DNA of 64,000 nt from positions 1,860,001 through 1,924,000 of the forward strand of contig NZ_CP151636.1 in the NCBI RefSeq assembly GCF_038397745.1. The letters run 5' to 3'. Shown here piece after piece: positions 25,730-33,377 of this stretch (its first letter is position 1; each line of letters begins with the position of its first letter). Source of the stretch: Microbacterium sp. LWH11-1.2 (GTDB lineage Bacteria; Actinomycetota; Actinomycetes; Actinomycetales; Microbacteriaceae). The position numbers were made by a program, and so were the translations under genes. Below the pieces are notes generated by a model. It worked only from the letters and a program-made list of their open reading frames with translations. It was not told the DNA's origin and ran no database searches.

Positions 25730-26256
25730 CCGCCGCGACCCTCCCGCACGCGCACTGGCATGCCGCCACCGAGGTGCGCCCCGGCCCGGCGGTCGTCTTC
25801 GATCTCGACGGTGTGCTCGCGGATGCGATGCACCGGCAGCACTTCCTGCACCGTGAGACGCCCGACTGGGAGTCGTTCTATCGCGATGTCCACGCGGATG
25901 CCGTGATCGAGGCGGGGAGCGCCCTGCTGTCGTGCATGCGCGACGATGTGACGATCATCATCCTCACCGCCCGGGTCGACGAGGTCGCGATCGTGACCCG
26001 GGAGTGGCTCGCCGCGCAGGGGCTCCGCTTCGACCTGCTCGTGTGCCGGCCGCCGCAGGAGGACGACGACGCCACCGTCGCCGTTGACTACAAGCGGATC
26101 GAGATCGGGCGGATGCTCGCGTGGGGCATCGAGCCGATCCTCGGCATCGACGACAACCGCAAGATCATCGACATGTACGGGGAGTTCGGCATCCCGAGCC
26201 TGTACTTCCCGAGCGGCTACTACGACAGCACCTCGCGCTACGACGGCGGCGTGTAG
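25726..26256 (+). CDS. HAD-like phosphatase
   Basis: 176 aa. Motif I FDLDGVLADA (Asp nucleophile and acid), motif II Thr in IIILTARVDE, Lys in VDYKRIEI, motif III GIDDNRKIIDMYG. It resembles the phosphatase domain of polynucleotide-kinase/phosphatase-like HAD proteins and lacks a large cap. Co-translated with transketolase, so dephosphorylating a pathway sugar phosphate is plausible. Confidence 0.83.
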   Translation: MTAATLPHAHWHAATEVRPGPAVVFDLDGVLADAMHRQHFLHRETPDWESFYRDVHADAVIEAGSALLSCMRDDVTIIILTARVDEVAIVTREWLAAQGLRFDLLVCRPPQEDDDATVAVDYKRIEIGRMLAWGIEPILGIDDNRKIIDMYGEFGIPSLYFPSGYYDSTSRYDGGV

Positions 26257-26280
26257 GCGCACGGGAGCACACGAGGCCCG

Positions 26281-26314
26281 GAGGAGGGGCGGCGGGATCC
26301 CGCCGCCCCTCCTC
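26281..26314. terminator. Perfect 34-bp palindrome, bidirectional terminator
   Basis: Two complementary 17-base arms, starting GAGGAGGGGCGGCGGGA and ending CCGCCGCCCCTCCTC. It lies between the convergent HAD gene (ends 26256) and the shikimate-dehydrogenase-like gene, whose stop follows directly at 26315-26317. TTAT follows on the plus strand. Confidence 0.8.
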
Positions 26315-27241
26315 TTATGCGATCGTGGAGCGGGCGATCTGCGAGAGGCGATCGAAGAGCTCGCCGCGGGCGGGGATGTCGATCCCGTGCACCTCCGCGA
26401 CCACCGAGGTCCAGGAGTGGACGAAGTAGTCCCAGCCGTCCTCGACGATGAGTTCGCGCTCCGTCCGTCGGGCTTCGGCCTGGGTGAGGAACAGCCTCGG
26501 TCCGCGGTAGTTCATGTCCCAGATGATCGAACCGAGCGGGTAGTCGACGTCGTCGGTGAGCGGAGAGCCCGGTCGATCCTTGCCCATGCCCGTCGCATTG
26601 ACGAGGACGGATGCCGGGGGCAGGGCGGCGACGACGGCATCCGCCTCGCTGGGGTCGGCCGTGACAAGCGGGACGACGGGGATGGGGAAGCCGATCTGCT
26701 CGTGCAGCGCGCGCATCTCCTCGAGCCGCTGCGGGGAGCGCGCGGTGACGTGGATGCGCGACGGGACCGGCAGGCCTTCGGCGGCCGCCCGGTGCAGGCC
26801 CAGCGTCGTCGCGATCGACGCGCCTCCCGCGCCGAGGAGTAGGAGCTCTCCGCCGCGGTCCCAGTGGCCGTCGGGGATCAGCGCCTCGAGGGCGCGTCGG
26901 CTCGTGCGGTCGTCGAGGGCCGCGCCATGAAGCTCGCCGTCGCGCATCGCCAGGCAGCTCACCTCGTGCAGCAGGCGGGCCGAGTCGTCGAGGTCCGCGA
27001 ACAGATCGCGGGCCGCCGCGAGCACGTTGAGCTTGTGCGTCGTGATGAGTCCGCCGATCGAACCGGGCTCCGCGATCACGCGCTCGACGGCGGCCCGATA
27101 CTCGGCGGCAGGAGCATCGAGGGGGAAGTCGACGCCGACGAGCGTGGATCGGATGCCGAGCTCGTCCATCCACAGCGGATAAATCCGCTGCATCGCGGAC
27201 TCGGCCGTGGAGACGCCGAAGAACCAGAAGGTGGAGGTCAT
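26315..27241 (-). CDS. Shikimate-dehydrogenase-like oxidoreductase, copy 2
   Basis: 308 aa. Same architecture as the protein at 17807-18751: catalytic Lys in ITTHKLN, Asp in ALDDRTS, Rossmann LLLGAGGASIATT, NATGMGKDRPGSPLTDD and IIWDMNYRGPRLFL. The shared departures from AroE show that the two copies form one subfamily. Second gene of a minus-strand pair with the lactonase, overlapping it by ATGA. Probably a different step or the reverse stereochemistry on the same ring or chain. Confidence 0.82.
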   Translation of the reverse strand: MTSTFWFFGVSTAESAMQRIYPLWMDELGIRSTLVGVDFPLDAPAAEYRAAVERVIAEPGSIGGLITTHKLNVLAAARDLFADLDDSARLLHEVSCLAMRDGELHGAALDDRTSRRALEALIPDGHWDRGGELLLLGAGGASIATTLGLHRAAAEGLPVPSRIHVTARSPQRLEEMRALHEQIGFPIPVVPLVTADPSEADAVVAALPPASVLVNATGMGKDRPGSPLTDDVDYPLGSIIWDMNYRGPRLFLTQAEARRTERELIVEDGWDYFVHSWTSVVAEVHGIDIPARGELFDRLSQIARSTIA

Positions 27242-28089
27242 GCTGACGCTCCCACCGCGATGAACGGCACGCCGAGTTCGGGGATGCGCCAGGCGATGTC
27301 ATCCACGTCGGACAGCCGCTGGGCGAGGTCGACGGGGTCGGCGGAGTTGAACTCGAACAGACCCCAGTGGTGGCAGACCAGGGAGGGGATGCCGGCGTCG
27401 CGGCAGAGCGCCACCGCCTCCTCCAGCGTGAAGTTCCCCGGAACGCCGTGGTCGCGGCGATGCGGATCGCGGCCGTTCACGGGCAGGAGGGCGACGTCGA
27501 CGTCCAGGGCGCGGACGATGTCGGCCTGGCCGCGGTACGGGGCGCAGTCGCCGGAGTGGTAGATCCGCACGGAGCCGACCTCGATGACGTAGCCGAGGAA
27601 CAGGTTCTGCGCGTGGTCGTCGGCCGTGAGCTCCTCGTGCGCGGCGGGGACGGCGGTCACCGTGATGCCGCCGCGGCTGCGGAACGACTCACCGGCGTCG
27701 AGACCCAGCAGCCGCTGTGCCGGGATGCCGCGCGCGACGCCCTTCACCGCTTCGGAGCGGGGGACGACGAAGAGCGGGTCGCTCGCGCTCTGCAGGTAGG
27801 GGATGGACCCGAGATCCATGTGGTCCGTGTGCCCGTGCGTGCACAGCACCAGGGAGAGTCCGGTGACGTCTGAGGGGTTCACGGGGCTCGGATGCATCCG
27901 GCTGTGCGGGAAGATCCGGCCGCGGTACTTGTCGGCGAGCACGTCGCTCAGATACGGATCGATGAACAGGAGCTCGTCGCCGGAGCGGATCGCGAACCCC
28001 GCCTGGCCGAGCCACCAGAGGACGACGGCATCCTCCTGGTCGGCGGGTGCAGGGAATCGGGGGTCCAGTGGGAATCGGGCGGGCGTCAT
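27238..28089 (-). CDS. UlaG-like metallo-beta-lactamase-fold hydrolase
   Basis: 283 aa. WLGQAGFAI start, metal motif CTHGHTDHMD, His in AHEEL, YHSGDCAPY and a final HHWGLF. Matches the UlaG group (L-ascorbate-6-phosphate lactonase) and related MBL-fold hydrolases, but is shorter than UlaG. A lactonase step, opening a sugar lactone made by one of the dehydrogenases, is inferred. GAAGGAGC precedes the ATG. Confidence 0.85.
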   Translation of the reverse strand: MTPARFPLDPRFPAPADQEDAVVLWWLGQAGFAIRSGDELLFIDPYLSDVLADKYRGRIFPHSRMHPSPVNPSDVTGLSLVLCTHGHTDHMDLGSIPYLQSASDPLFVVPRSEAVKGVARGIPAQRLLGLDAGESFRSRGGITVTAVPAAHEELTADDHAQNLFLGYVIEVGSVRIYHSGDCAPYRGQADIVRALDVDVALLPVNGRDPHRRDHGVPGNFTLEEAVALCRDAGIPSLVCHHWGLFEFNSADPVDLAQRLSDVDDIAWRIPELGVPFIAVGASA

Positions 28090-28101
28090 CGCAGCTCCTT
28101 C

Positions 28102-28139
28102 GAAAGAATTTCTCTAACGATAGCTAGCCCAGAAATATC
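28102..28139. promoter_or_regulatory. A/T-rich palindromes upstream of the lactonase gene (site D)
   Basis: GAAAGAATTTC at 28102-28112 and GAAATATC at 28132-28139 lie 13 to 50 bases before the minus-strand ATG. They resemble GAAAGCAATTTC of site A and mark the cluster's right edge. Confidence 0.45.
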
Positions 28140-28313
28140 CTGCAAGATCGAGTGGGTGGCGAGCATGGGTTCCGCGGTCTGTTGCGCGCCGTCGCAGGCG
28201 GGGTCGGGGTGAGGCGCTCTCGCCGGTGCAACGTATGCCGGAATATCAGATTTAGCCGTTGAGCTGGTGATTCTCGGGGTCTGAATGTCGGTGGCCCCGG
28301 GTTGACTGGGGGT

Positions 28314-29858
28314 ATGAACAGCACCAAGGAACTCCTGGATCGGGTCATCGCCGACCTCGATGCGGTGCTGTCCGCGGACGTGCTGGCGGGGTTGCCGGAT
28401 GAAAAGCGGATGGACGTGCTGCGCGTCGCGGGAGACGCATTCCGGCGGGTCGAGGCCGTGGTGGTGGAGACGACCGCGTCCGCACACGCGGACTTCTCGC
28501 ACACGTTCGGATGCCGTGGGCAGAACGAGCTGCTGCAGCGGGTGCTGCGGACGGATGTGGCGGGCGCGACGCGGGTCGGGAAGACCGCGGATGCCGTGCG
28601 GCGGCAGATCAGCGTCAGTTCCGGGGAGCGGCTGCAGGCGAGGTTTCCGGCGTTGCGAGAGGCGATGCTCGACGGGGTGATCGGTGTCGCAGGTCTCCTG
28701 GCGGCGGTGGGGCCGATCGACAAGGCGGCGCACAAGGTCGGGCGGGAGACGGTCCTCGAGGCGGATGCCCTGTTGGCGGCCTGCGCCCGCGGGTACCGCA
28801 CGATGTTCGATGACCCGGTTGACCCCGTTGACGTGGATGCGGGCGCCGAAGCCGAGGCGGCCGAGGGCACTGACGAGCCAGGTCCGCCGGCGACACCGGA
28901 GGACCTGCGACAGTACGCGCAGATGATCGCCGCGGCGATGGACCCCGACGGGCCGGAGCCTTCGGATCGGAGTGCGCAGAACCAGCGGTTCTTCACGATC
29001 GGCCGCCTTCGCAACGGCCTCCACGCGATCCGCGGGAACATCCTCCCGGATGTCGCAGCCCAGATGCAGGCGGTGTTCGACGCGCAGTGCAACCCGAAGA
29101 CCGACGGACCCCCGAAGCCCGGAGTGCAGTTCGAAGACAGCGAAAGCGCAAGTGGTAGCGACAGCGGCGGCGACAGCGACGCCGAATGCGGCGGCGAATG
29201 CGGCGGCGACAGCGAAAGCGCCGGCGCGGGCGCGGGCGCGGATGCGGATGCGCCTGACGGCGACGAGCCGTTCGATCGGCGCAGTTCCGCGCAGAAGCGG
29301 CACGATGCCCTCGCCGCCGCGCTGGGCATCGCCGCGCGCCACGCCGACACGCCCACGCTGGGTGGAGCATCCCCGACCCTGGTCGTCCACGTCGACGCGA
29401 AAGACCTCGCCGCAGGGCGCGGGTGGGCGACGATGGCCGGGTCGGAGTCCCCGGTCCCGCTGCATGTGGCCGCGCACACCGCCTGCACCGGCGCGATCCA
29501 GCGGGTGCTGTTCGACGAGGGCAGGATCGTGGGCATCAGCGTGACCGATCGGGTGTTCACCGTGCATCAACGGCGAGCGATCATCGCCCGTGACAGGGAG
29601 TGCCTCATCCCCGGCTGCCACGTGCCCGCGTCGTGGTGCGAGATCCACCATGTCACCGAGCACGCCCGCGGCGGTCCGACACATACCGACAACGGTGTCC
29701 CGCTGTGCTGGTGGCACCACCGATCGCTGGACTGGTCCGGGTGGGAGATCAGGATGAACGACGGCGTCCCCGAGATCCGTGGACCCGCCTGGTGGGACCC
29801 TCTCGGGCGCTGGCGCGCACCGCGTCCGCGCGCCCTGAGACACCTCGCCACCGCCTGA
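28314..29858 (+). CDS. DUF222/HNH endonuclease (13E12 repeat family)
   Basis: 514 aa. N-terminal DUF222 helical domain (about 10-380) interrupted at about 280-310 by a Ser/Gly/Asp/Ala/Glu low-complexity insert, then a C-terminal HNH domain: CLIPGCHVPASWCEIHHV and DNGVPLCWWHHR with two CxxC-like pairs and the catalytic His-His. These genes are multicopy in actinobacteria, behave like selfish elements and have no proven role. A TTG start at 28302 is possible; the ATG at 28314 is preferred. Confidence 0.9.
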   Translation: MNSTKELLDRVIADLDAVLSADVLAGLPDEKRMDVLRVAGDAFRRVEAVVVETTASAHADFSHTFGCRGQNELLQRVLRTDVAGATRVGKTADAVRRQISVSSGERLQARFPALREAMLDGVIGVAGLLAAVGPIDKAAHKVGRETVLEADALLAACARGYRTMFDDPVDPVDVDAGAEAEAAEGTDEPGPPATPEDLRQYAQMIAAAMDPDGPEPSDRSAQNQRFFTIGRLRNGLHAIRGNILPDVAAQMQAVFDAQCNPKTDGPPKPGVQFEDSESASGSDSGGDSDAECGGECGGDSESAGAGAGADADAPDGDEPFDRRSSAQKRHDALAAALGIAARHADTPTLGGASPTLVVHVDAKDLAAGRGWATMAGSESPVPLHVAAHTACTGAIQRVLFDEGRIVGISVTDRVFTVHQRRAIIARDRECLIPGCHVPASWCEIHHVTEHARGGPTHTDNGVPLCWWHHRSLDWSGWEIRMNDGVPEIRGPAWWDPLGRWRAPRPRALRHLATA

Positions 29859-29931
29859 CGCAGCCGCCTGACGAAGCCGCCTGACGGAGCCGCCTGACGG
29901 GGCCGCCTGACGGAGCCGTCTGACGGAGCCG
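29854..29931 (+). repeat. Six 13-bp tandem repeats at the 3' end of the HNH gene
   Basis: The unit is CCTGACGGAGCCG with one or two changes per copy. The first copy contains the HNH stop codon. Each unit carries TGA, and 13 is not a multiple of three, so the array supplies stops in all frames. Confidence 0.8.
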
Positions 29932-29948
29932 GCCCGGCGTCGAGAGGA

Positions 29949-30155
29949 TCAGTCGTCGGTCCGGAACCCCGCGGCCTTGTGCGTGCCGTCGCAGAACGGC
30001 TTGATGACCGACAGTCCGCACCGGCACAGCGCCATCGTGCGGCGATGCGGGCGGATGAGCTCGCCCTCCGGCGTGCGCAGCTCGATCTCGCCCCGAACCA
30101 GCAGCGGGCCGTCGGGGTACGGGGTGATCGTCGTCGGTTCGACGTCAGCGCTCAT
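29949..30155 (-). CDS. CDGSH iron-sulfur domain protein
   Basis: 68 aa from the ATG at 30155. Full CDGSH motif: Cys44-x-Cys46, then KPFCDGTHKAAGF with Cys55 and His59, the three-Cys one-His ligand set of a [2Fe-2S] cluster. Overlaps the stop of the haem-oxygenase-like gene by ATGA, so translated with it; the pair suggests the CDGSH protein supplies electrons or Fe-S to that enzyme. Confidence 0.9.
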   Translation of the reverse strand: MSADVEPTTITPYPDGPLLVRGEIELRTPEGELIRPHRRTMALCRCGLSVIKPFCDGTHKAAGFRTDD

Positions 30156-31201
30156 GACGTCGCCGCTCTCCGCAGAGAGGACTCGCCGGCCGACCACGCG
30201 TCCAGCATGTGCGCGCCCGACCAGCCGTCGACCGTGAGGCATGCGGCGGCGCCGAACATGATGTCGGCGAGCAGCTCCGGCCGGTCCTCGGCCAGACCGC
30301 CCGCCAGGTCGCGCGCGGCGATCTGCTCGTGCACGGCATCCGCTTCGATGTGCTCGTCGAAGTACTCCACGACGTCCTGGTCGAAGCCGAGTCGGCGCAG
30401 GCCGTCGGCGTAGAGCCGGCAGGGGATCGACGAGGTCATCTCGAACGCGGCGAGGTGACCGACGACCGCGCCGACCAGGCGGCGGTTGAGCCCGAACATC
30501 GACATCATGTTGAACGACGCGAGGGTGAGCGCCGGGACCTCGTCGACATAGGCGCCGTAGGCGGCATCGAGACCCGCCGCCCGCATCGCGTTCGCGAAGA
30601 GCACCGCGTGCACGCGATGGGGGCGCCCGCCGCCGTACTCGTCGGACTGGATCTCGACGAGCGCGGCCTTGGCTCGGCCCTCGAGCCGCGGGATCGCCCA
30701 GGAGTGCGGGTCTGCTTCGCGCAGCGTGTAGATCGAGCGCTGCCGGAGCATCTCCTCGGCCTGCTGCGTGGTCGCCTTCCTCGCGAAGTAGCGCGACAGG
30801 CTGGGGCCCGTGTCGGCCGCGGCGAGGGCGAACAGCGCCCGCCCGACGGCATCCACCGTCGGCTCCGGGATCTCCGGCATCGGGACCATCTCACGCAGTG
30901 CGCGCTCGAACGCGTCCTCCAGGATGCGACGGGTCGTGAGGAGTGCCGGATCCCACTCCAGGTCGGCATCGAGCTCGGGAAGAGAGCCGTACGCGGAGGA
31001 GTAGAGGAGGAAGAGGGCGAGCTGGATGTCGTCGTCGTGCACGATATCGGCGGTCGCGGCGACGGCATCCATCGCGAGGGCGGAGGTGTCGAAGCCGCCC
31101 GAGTCCTCGCCGCCGGTGAGCCGCGACAGGATCGCGTGGCTGAGCGGCCCGCGGTCCGCGAAGGCGAGAGCGGTGTCGGGGGAGAGGGTGGAAAGGGTCA
31201 T
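30152..31201 (-). CDS. Iron-containing redox enzyme, haem-oxygenase-like fold
   Basis: 349 aa from the ATG at 31201 with AGGAG; 68 further upstream codons are basic and non-coding in character. An all-helical protein with helix motifs typical of haem-oxygenase-like diiron oxidases (HDOs): EIQSDEYGGG in the middle and FDEHIEADAVHEQIA near the end, each with Glu/His candidates for iron ligands. Substrate unknown. Operon with CDGSH. Confidence 0.78.
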   Translation of the reverse strand: MTLSTLSPDTALAFADRGPLSHAILSRLTGGEDSGGFDTSALAMDAVAATADIVHDDDIQLALFLLYSSAYGSLPELDADLEWDPALLTTRRILEDAFERALREMVPMPEIPEPTVDAVGRALFALAAADTGPSLSRYFARKATTQQAEEMLRQRSIYTLREADPHSWAIPRLEGRAKAALVEIQSDEYGGGRPHRVHAVLFANAMRAAGLDAAYGAYVDEVPALTLASFNMMSMFGLNRRLVGAVVGHLAAFEMTSSIPCRLYADGLRRLGFDQDVVEYFDEHIEADAVHEQIAARDLAGGLAEDRPELLADIMFGAAACLTVDGWSGAHMLDAWSAGESSLRRAATS

Positions 31202-31314
31202 GATCAGGCTCCTGGGGGTTCGAACGTTCCGAGCCTGACGCGAAAGCGACGTGCGTCCAAGGGACTTGACGCGCGGCCATCGGTCAGGCATGCGGAGCGT
31301 CTGTTCCGACACGC

Positions 31315-31330
31315 GACGACATGTGTCGTC
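31315..31330. promoter_or_regulatory. Palindrome in the HDO/DUF427 divergent gap
   Basis: GACGACATGTGTCGTC has 7-bp perfect arms around TG, in the 206-bp region between divergent genes. TTATAT at 31371-31376 is a possible -10 toward the DUF427 gene. Regulator unknown. Confidence 0.4.
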
Positions 31331-31407
31331 ACGGTGCGGAACCTCCCTTCGCCGTCTGCGGCGGTGGCGCTTATATGGGCGTACCCACGAACGACGAAGG
31401 AGCATCC

Positions 31408-31782
31408 ATGTCCCTCACCACCGCCGAGAGCACGCACCGCGTCACCACGGAACCCGCCGCTCACCGGGTGCGCGTCACCGCCAGCGACCAGGTGATCGCG
31501 GACTCGACACGCGCCATCGTGCTGCACGAGACGAAGCATGCCGATCGCTACTACCTGCCTCGTGAAGACGTCATCTGGGATCTGCTGCAGCCGACCGAGT
31601 CCCGCAGCCACTGTCCGGTCAAGGGCGATGCGGACGACTACTGGGCCCTCCGGACCGACCCGGCCACCGACATCGCCTGGTCGTACCCGACCCCGTTCGA
31701 CTACCTGGAGTCCATCGCCGGGTACGTCGCCTTCTACTCCGAGCGCGTCCAGGTGGACGTCGCGGAACTCCTGCCGCAGTGA
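31408..31782 (+). CDS. DUF427 protein
   Basis: 124 aa from the ATG at 31408 with GAAGGAG. Typical DUF427 core: RVRVTASDQVIADS, YYLPREDVIWDLL, SHCPVKGDADDYW, IAWSYPTPFDYLESIAGYVAFYSERV. A small beta-tent protein of unknown catalytic role. First of four DUF427 domains within 9 kb. Followed 33 bases later by an ABC transporter binding protein. Confidence 0.87.
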   Translation: MSLTTAESTHRVTTEPAAHRVRVTASDQVIADSTRAIVLHETKHADRYYLPREDVIWDLLQPTESRSHCPVKGDADDYWALRTDPATDIAWSYPTPFDYLESIAGYVAFYSERVQVDVAELLPQ

Positions 31783-31815
31783 CAGCACCCGTACAGATAC
31801 CCGAGGACACCGCAC

Positions 31816-33372
31816 ATGACCCTTCTCACCTCTCCGCCCGCCCGACGACGAGGCGCGCTCGCGCTCGTCGCGACGGTCAGCGCGACCCTGCTGGCCCTCA
31901 CCGGCTGCGCGACCTCCTCGGCCTCGGGTGACGGCGCCGACGGAGCCGCAGAAGCCGTCTATCGCATCGGCATCACCGAGCCCGGAGCCGAGATCGATCC
32001 GCTCACCGTCGCTGACAGCGACGCGCAGCTGATCGCCGGCCTCGTCACCGAGCAGCTCGTCAGCTTCACGGCCGACGGCGAGGCGCTGCCCCGCCTCGCC
32101 ACGGAATGGTCGGCATCAGAGGACGGTCTCACCTGGACCTTCACGCTCCGCGACGGTGCGCTGTTCAACGACGGCTCCCCGGTCACGGCCGCCGACGTGG
32201 TGGCGACGTTCGACGCGATCATCGGCGACGACAGCATCTCGCCGGCGAAGAGCGCGTTCGCCGGCATCCTCGATTCCGCGTCGGATGCCGGGGAGGGCCA
32301 GGTCGCGTTCACGCTCGCCCGTCCGTTCTCCGACTTCCCCCGTCTGCTCGCCGGCAACAACACCGGCATCCTCCCCGCCGACTACGAGCCCGGCACATGG
32401 CTCGACGCGCCGGTCGGAGCCGGGCAGTTCCTGCTCGAGGACTACGAGGTGGGGCAGAGCGTCACCTACGTGAAGAACCCCGACTACTGGAACGCCGACG
32501 AGATTCAGCTCGACGGCATCGAGCTGAAGATCTACAAGGATCCGCAGGCGTCGGTGCTCGCGTTCCAGGCCGGCGACATCGATCGCATCTCGGTCACCCC
32601 CGATGTGCTCGCGACCGTCGACGTCGACGACTACGACACCCTCTCCAGCGGCTACAGCTACTTCTACGGCATCCATCTCGATGTCACGAAGGCGCCCTTC
32701 GACGACCCCACGATCCGCGAGGCGCTCGCGTGGGCCGTCGACCGACAGGGCATCGTCGACAACGTCTACGGCGGAACCGCCGCGGTCGGCAACGACTACC
32801 CCGTGCTGCCGGACTACCTGCCGCAGCCGGAGGGCATCCCGCAGCGCGAGCAGGATCTCGAGAAGGTCGCCGACCTGCTCGACGGGCGCACGGTGTCGTT
32901 CACGATCACGACCTCGTTCCAGCTGTTCGGCGAGGTGCTGCAGCAGCAGCTCAACGCGGTCGACGGGTTCGACGTCGAGCTCGAGATCCTCTCGGACGAG
33001 CAGTACTACGCCGAGGGCGCCGACTCCCCGTGGCTCAATGCGCCGCTCACGGTGACCAGCTGGGGCAAGCGCGTGCCGTCGCAGTACTACGGTCTGTTCT
33101 ACGCCGAGGGTGCCGCCTGGAACGCGGCGCACTACGCCAACCCGGAGCTGGCCCGACTCGTCACCGCGTTCGACGCGACGACCGATGAGACCGAGCGGCA
33201 GGAGCTCCTCACCGAGATCTCCGAGATCCAGTGGACCGATGTGCCGACCATCATCCCCGCCCTGGTGCGCTCCGAGGTGCTGGAGAGCAAGCGGGTGACG
33301 GGCGAGTTCATCGCCCCGATCGACTTCTGGTCCGGCTACAACTTCGCCGGCATCTCCGTCGAAGGGAAGTGA
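31816..33372 (+). CDS. ABC transporter substrate-binding lipoprotein, family 5 (peptide/nickel type)
   Basis: 518 aa. Lipobox LTGC with Cys31, then the SBP_bac_5 fold: EQLVSF, LATEWSASEDGLTWTFTLRDG, FNDGSPVTAADVVATF, IREALAWAVDRQGIVDNVYGG. Binds oligopeptides, Ni-chelates or other solutes outside the membrane. The two permeases and fused ATPase follow without gaps, giving a complete importer. Confidence 0.93.
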   Translation: MTLLTSPPARRRGALALVATVSATLLALTGCATSSASGDGADGAAEAVYRIGITEPGAEIDPLTVADSDAQLIAGLVTEQLVSFTADGEALPRLATEWSASEDGLTWTFTLRDGALFNDGSPVTAADVVATFDAIIGDDSISPAKSAFAGILDSASDAGEGQVAFTLARPFSDFPRLLAGNNTGILPADYEPGTWLDAPVGAGQFLLEDYEVGQSVTYVKNPDYWNADEIQLDGIELKIYKDPQASVLAFQAGDIDRISVTPDVLATVDVDDYDTLSSGYSYFYGIHLDVTKAPFDDPTIREALAWAVDRQGIVDNVYGGTAAVGNDYPVLPDYLPQPEGIPQREQDLEKVADLLDGRTVSFTITTSFQLFGEVLQQQLNAVDGFDVELEILSDEQYYAEGADSPWLNAPLTVTSWGKRVPSQYYGLFYAEGAAWNAAHYANPELARLVTAFDATTDETERQELLTEISEIQWTDVPTIIPALVRSEVLESKRVTGEFIAPIDFWSGYNFAGISVEGK

Positions 33373-33377
33373 GTGCG

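Noticed and set aside
28314..29858. HNH gene as part of a prophage or intron
   Set aside because: No phage genes, integrase, attachment repeats or intron structure nearby; the DUF222 fusion is a common chromosomal family.
29854..29931. 13-bp array as a CRISPR
   Set aside because: No spacers; units are contiguous and far shorter than CRISPR repeats.
30156..30242. 29-residue upstream extension of the CDGSH protein
   Set aside because: Basic, unconserved in character and lies inside the upstream gene; the internal ATG overlapping that gene's stop is better.
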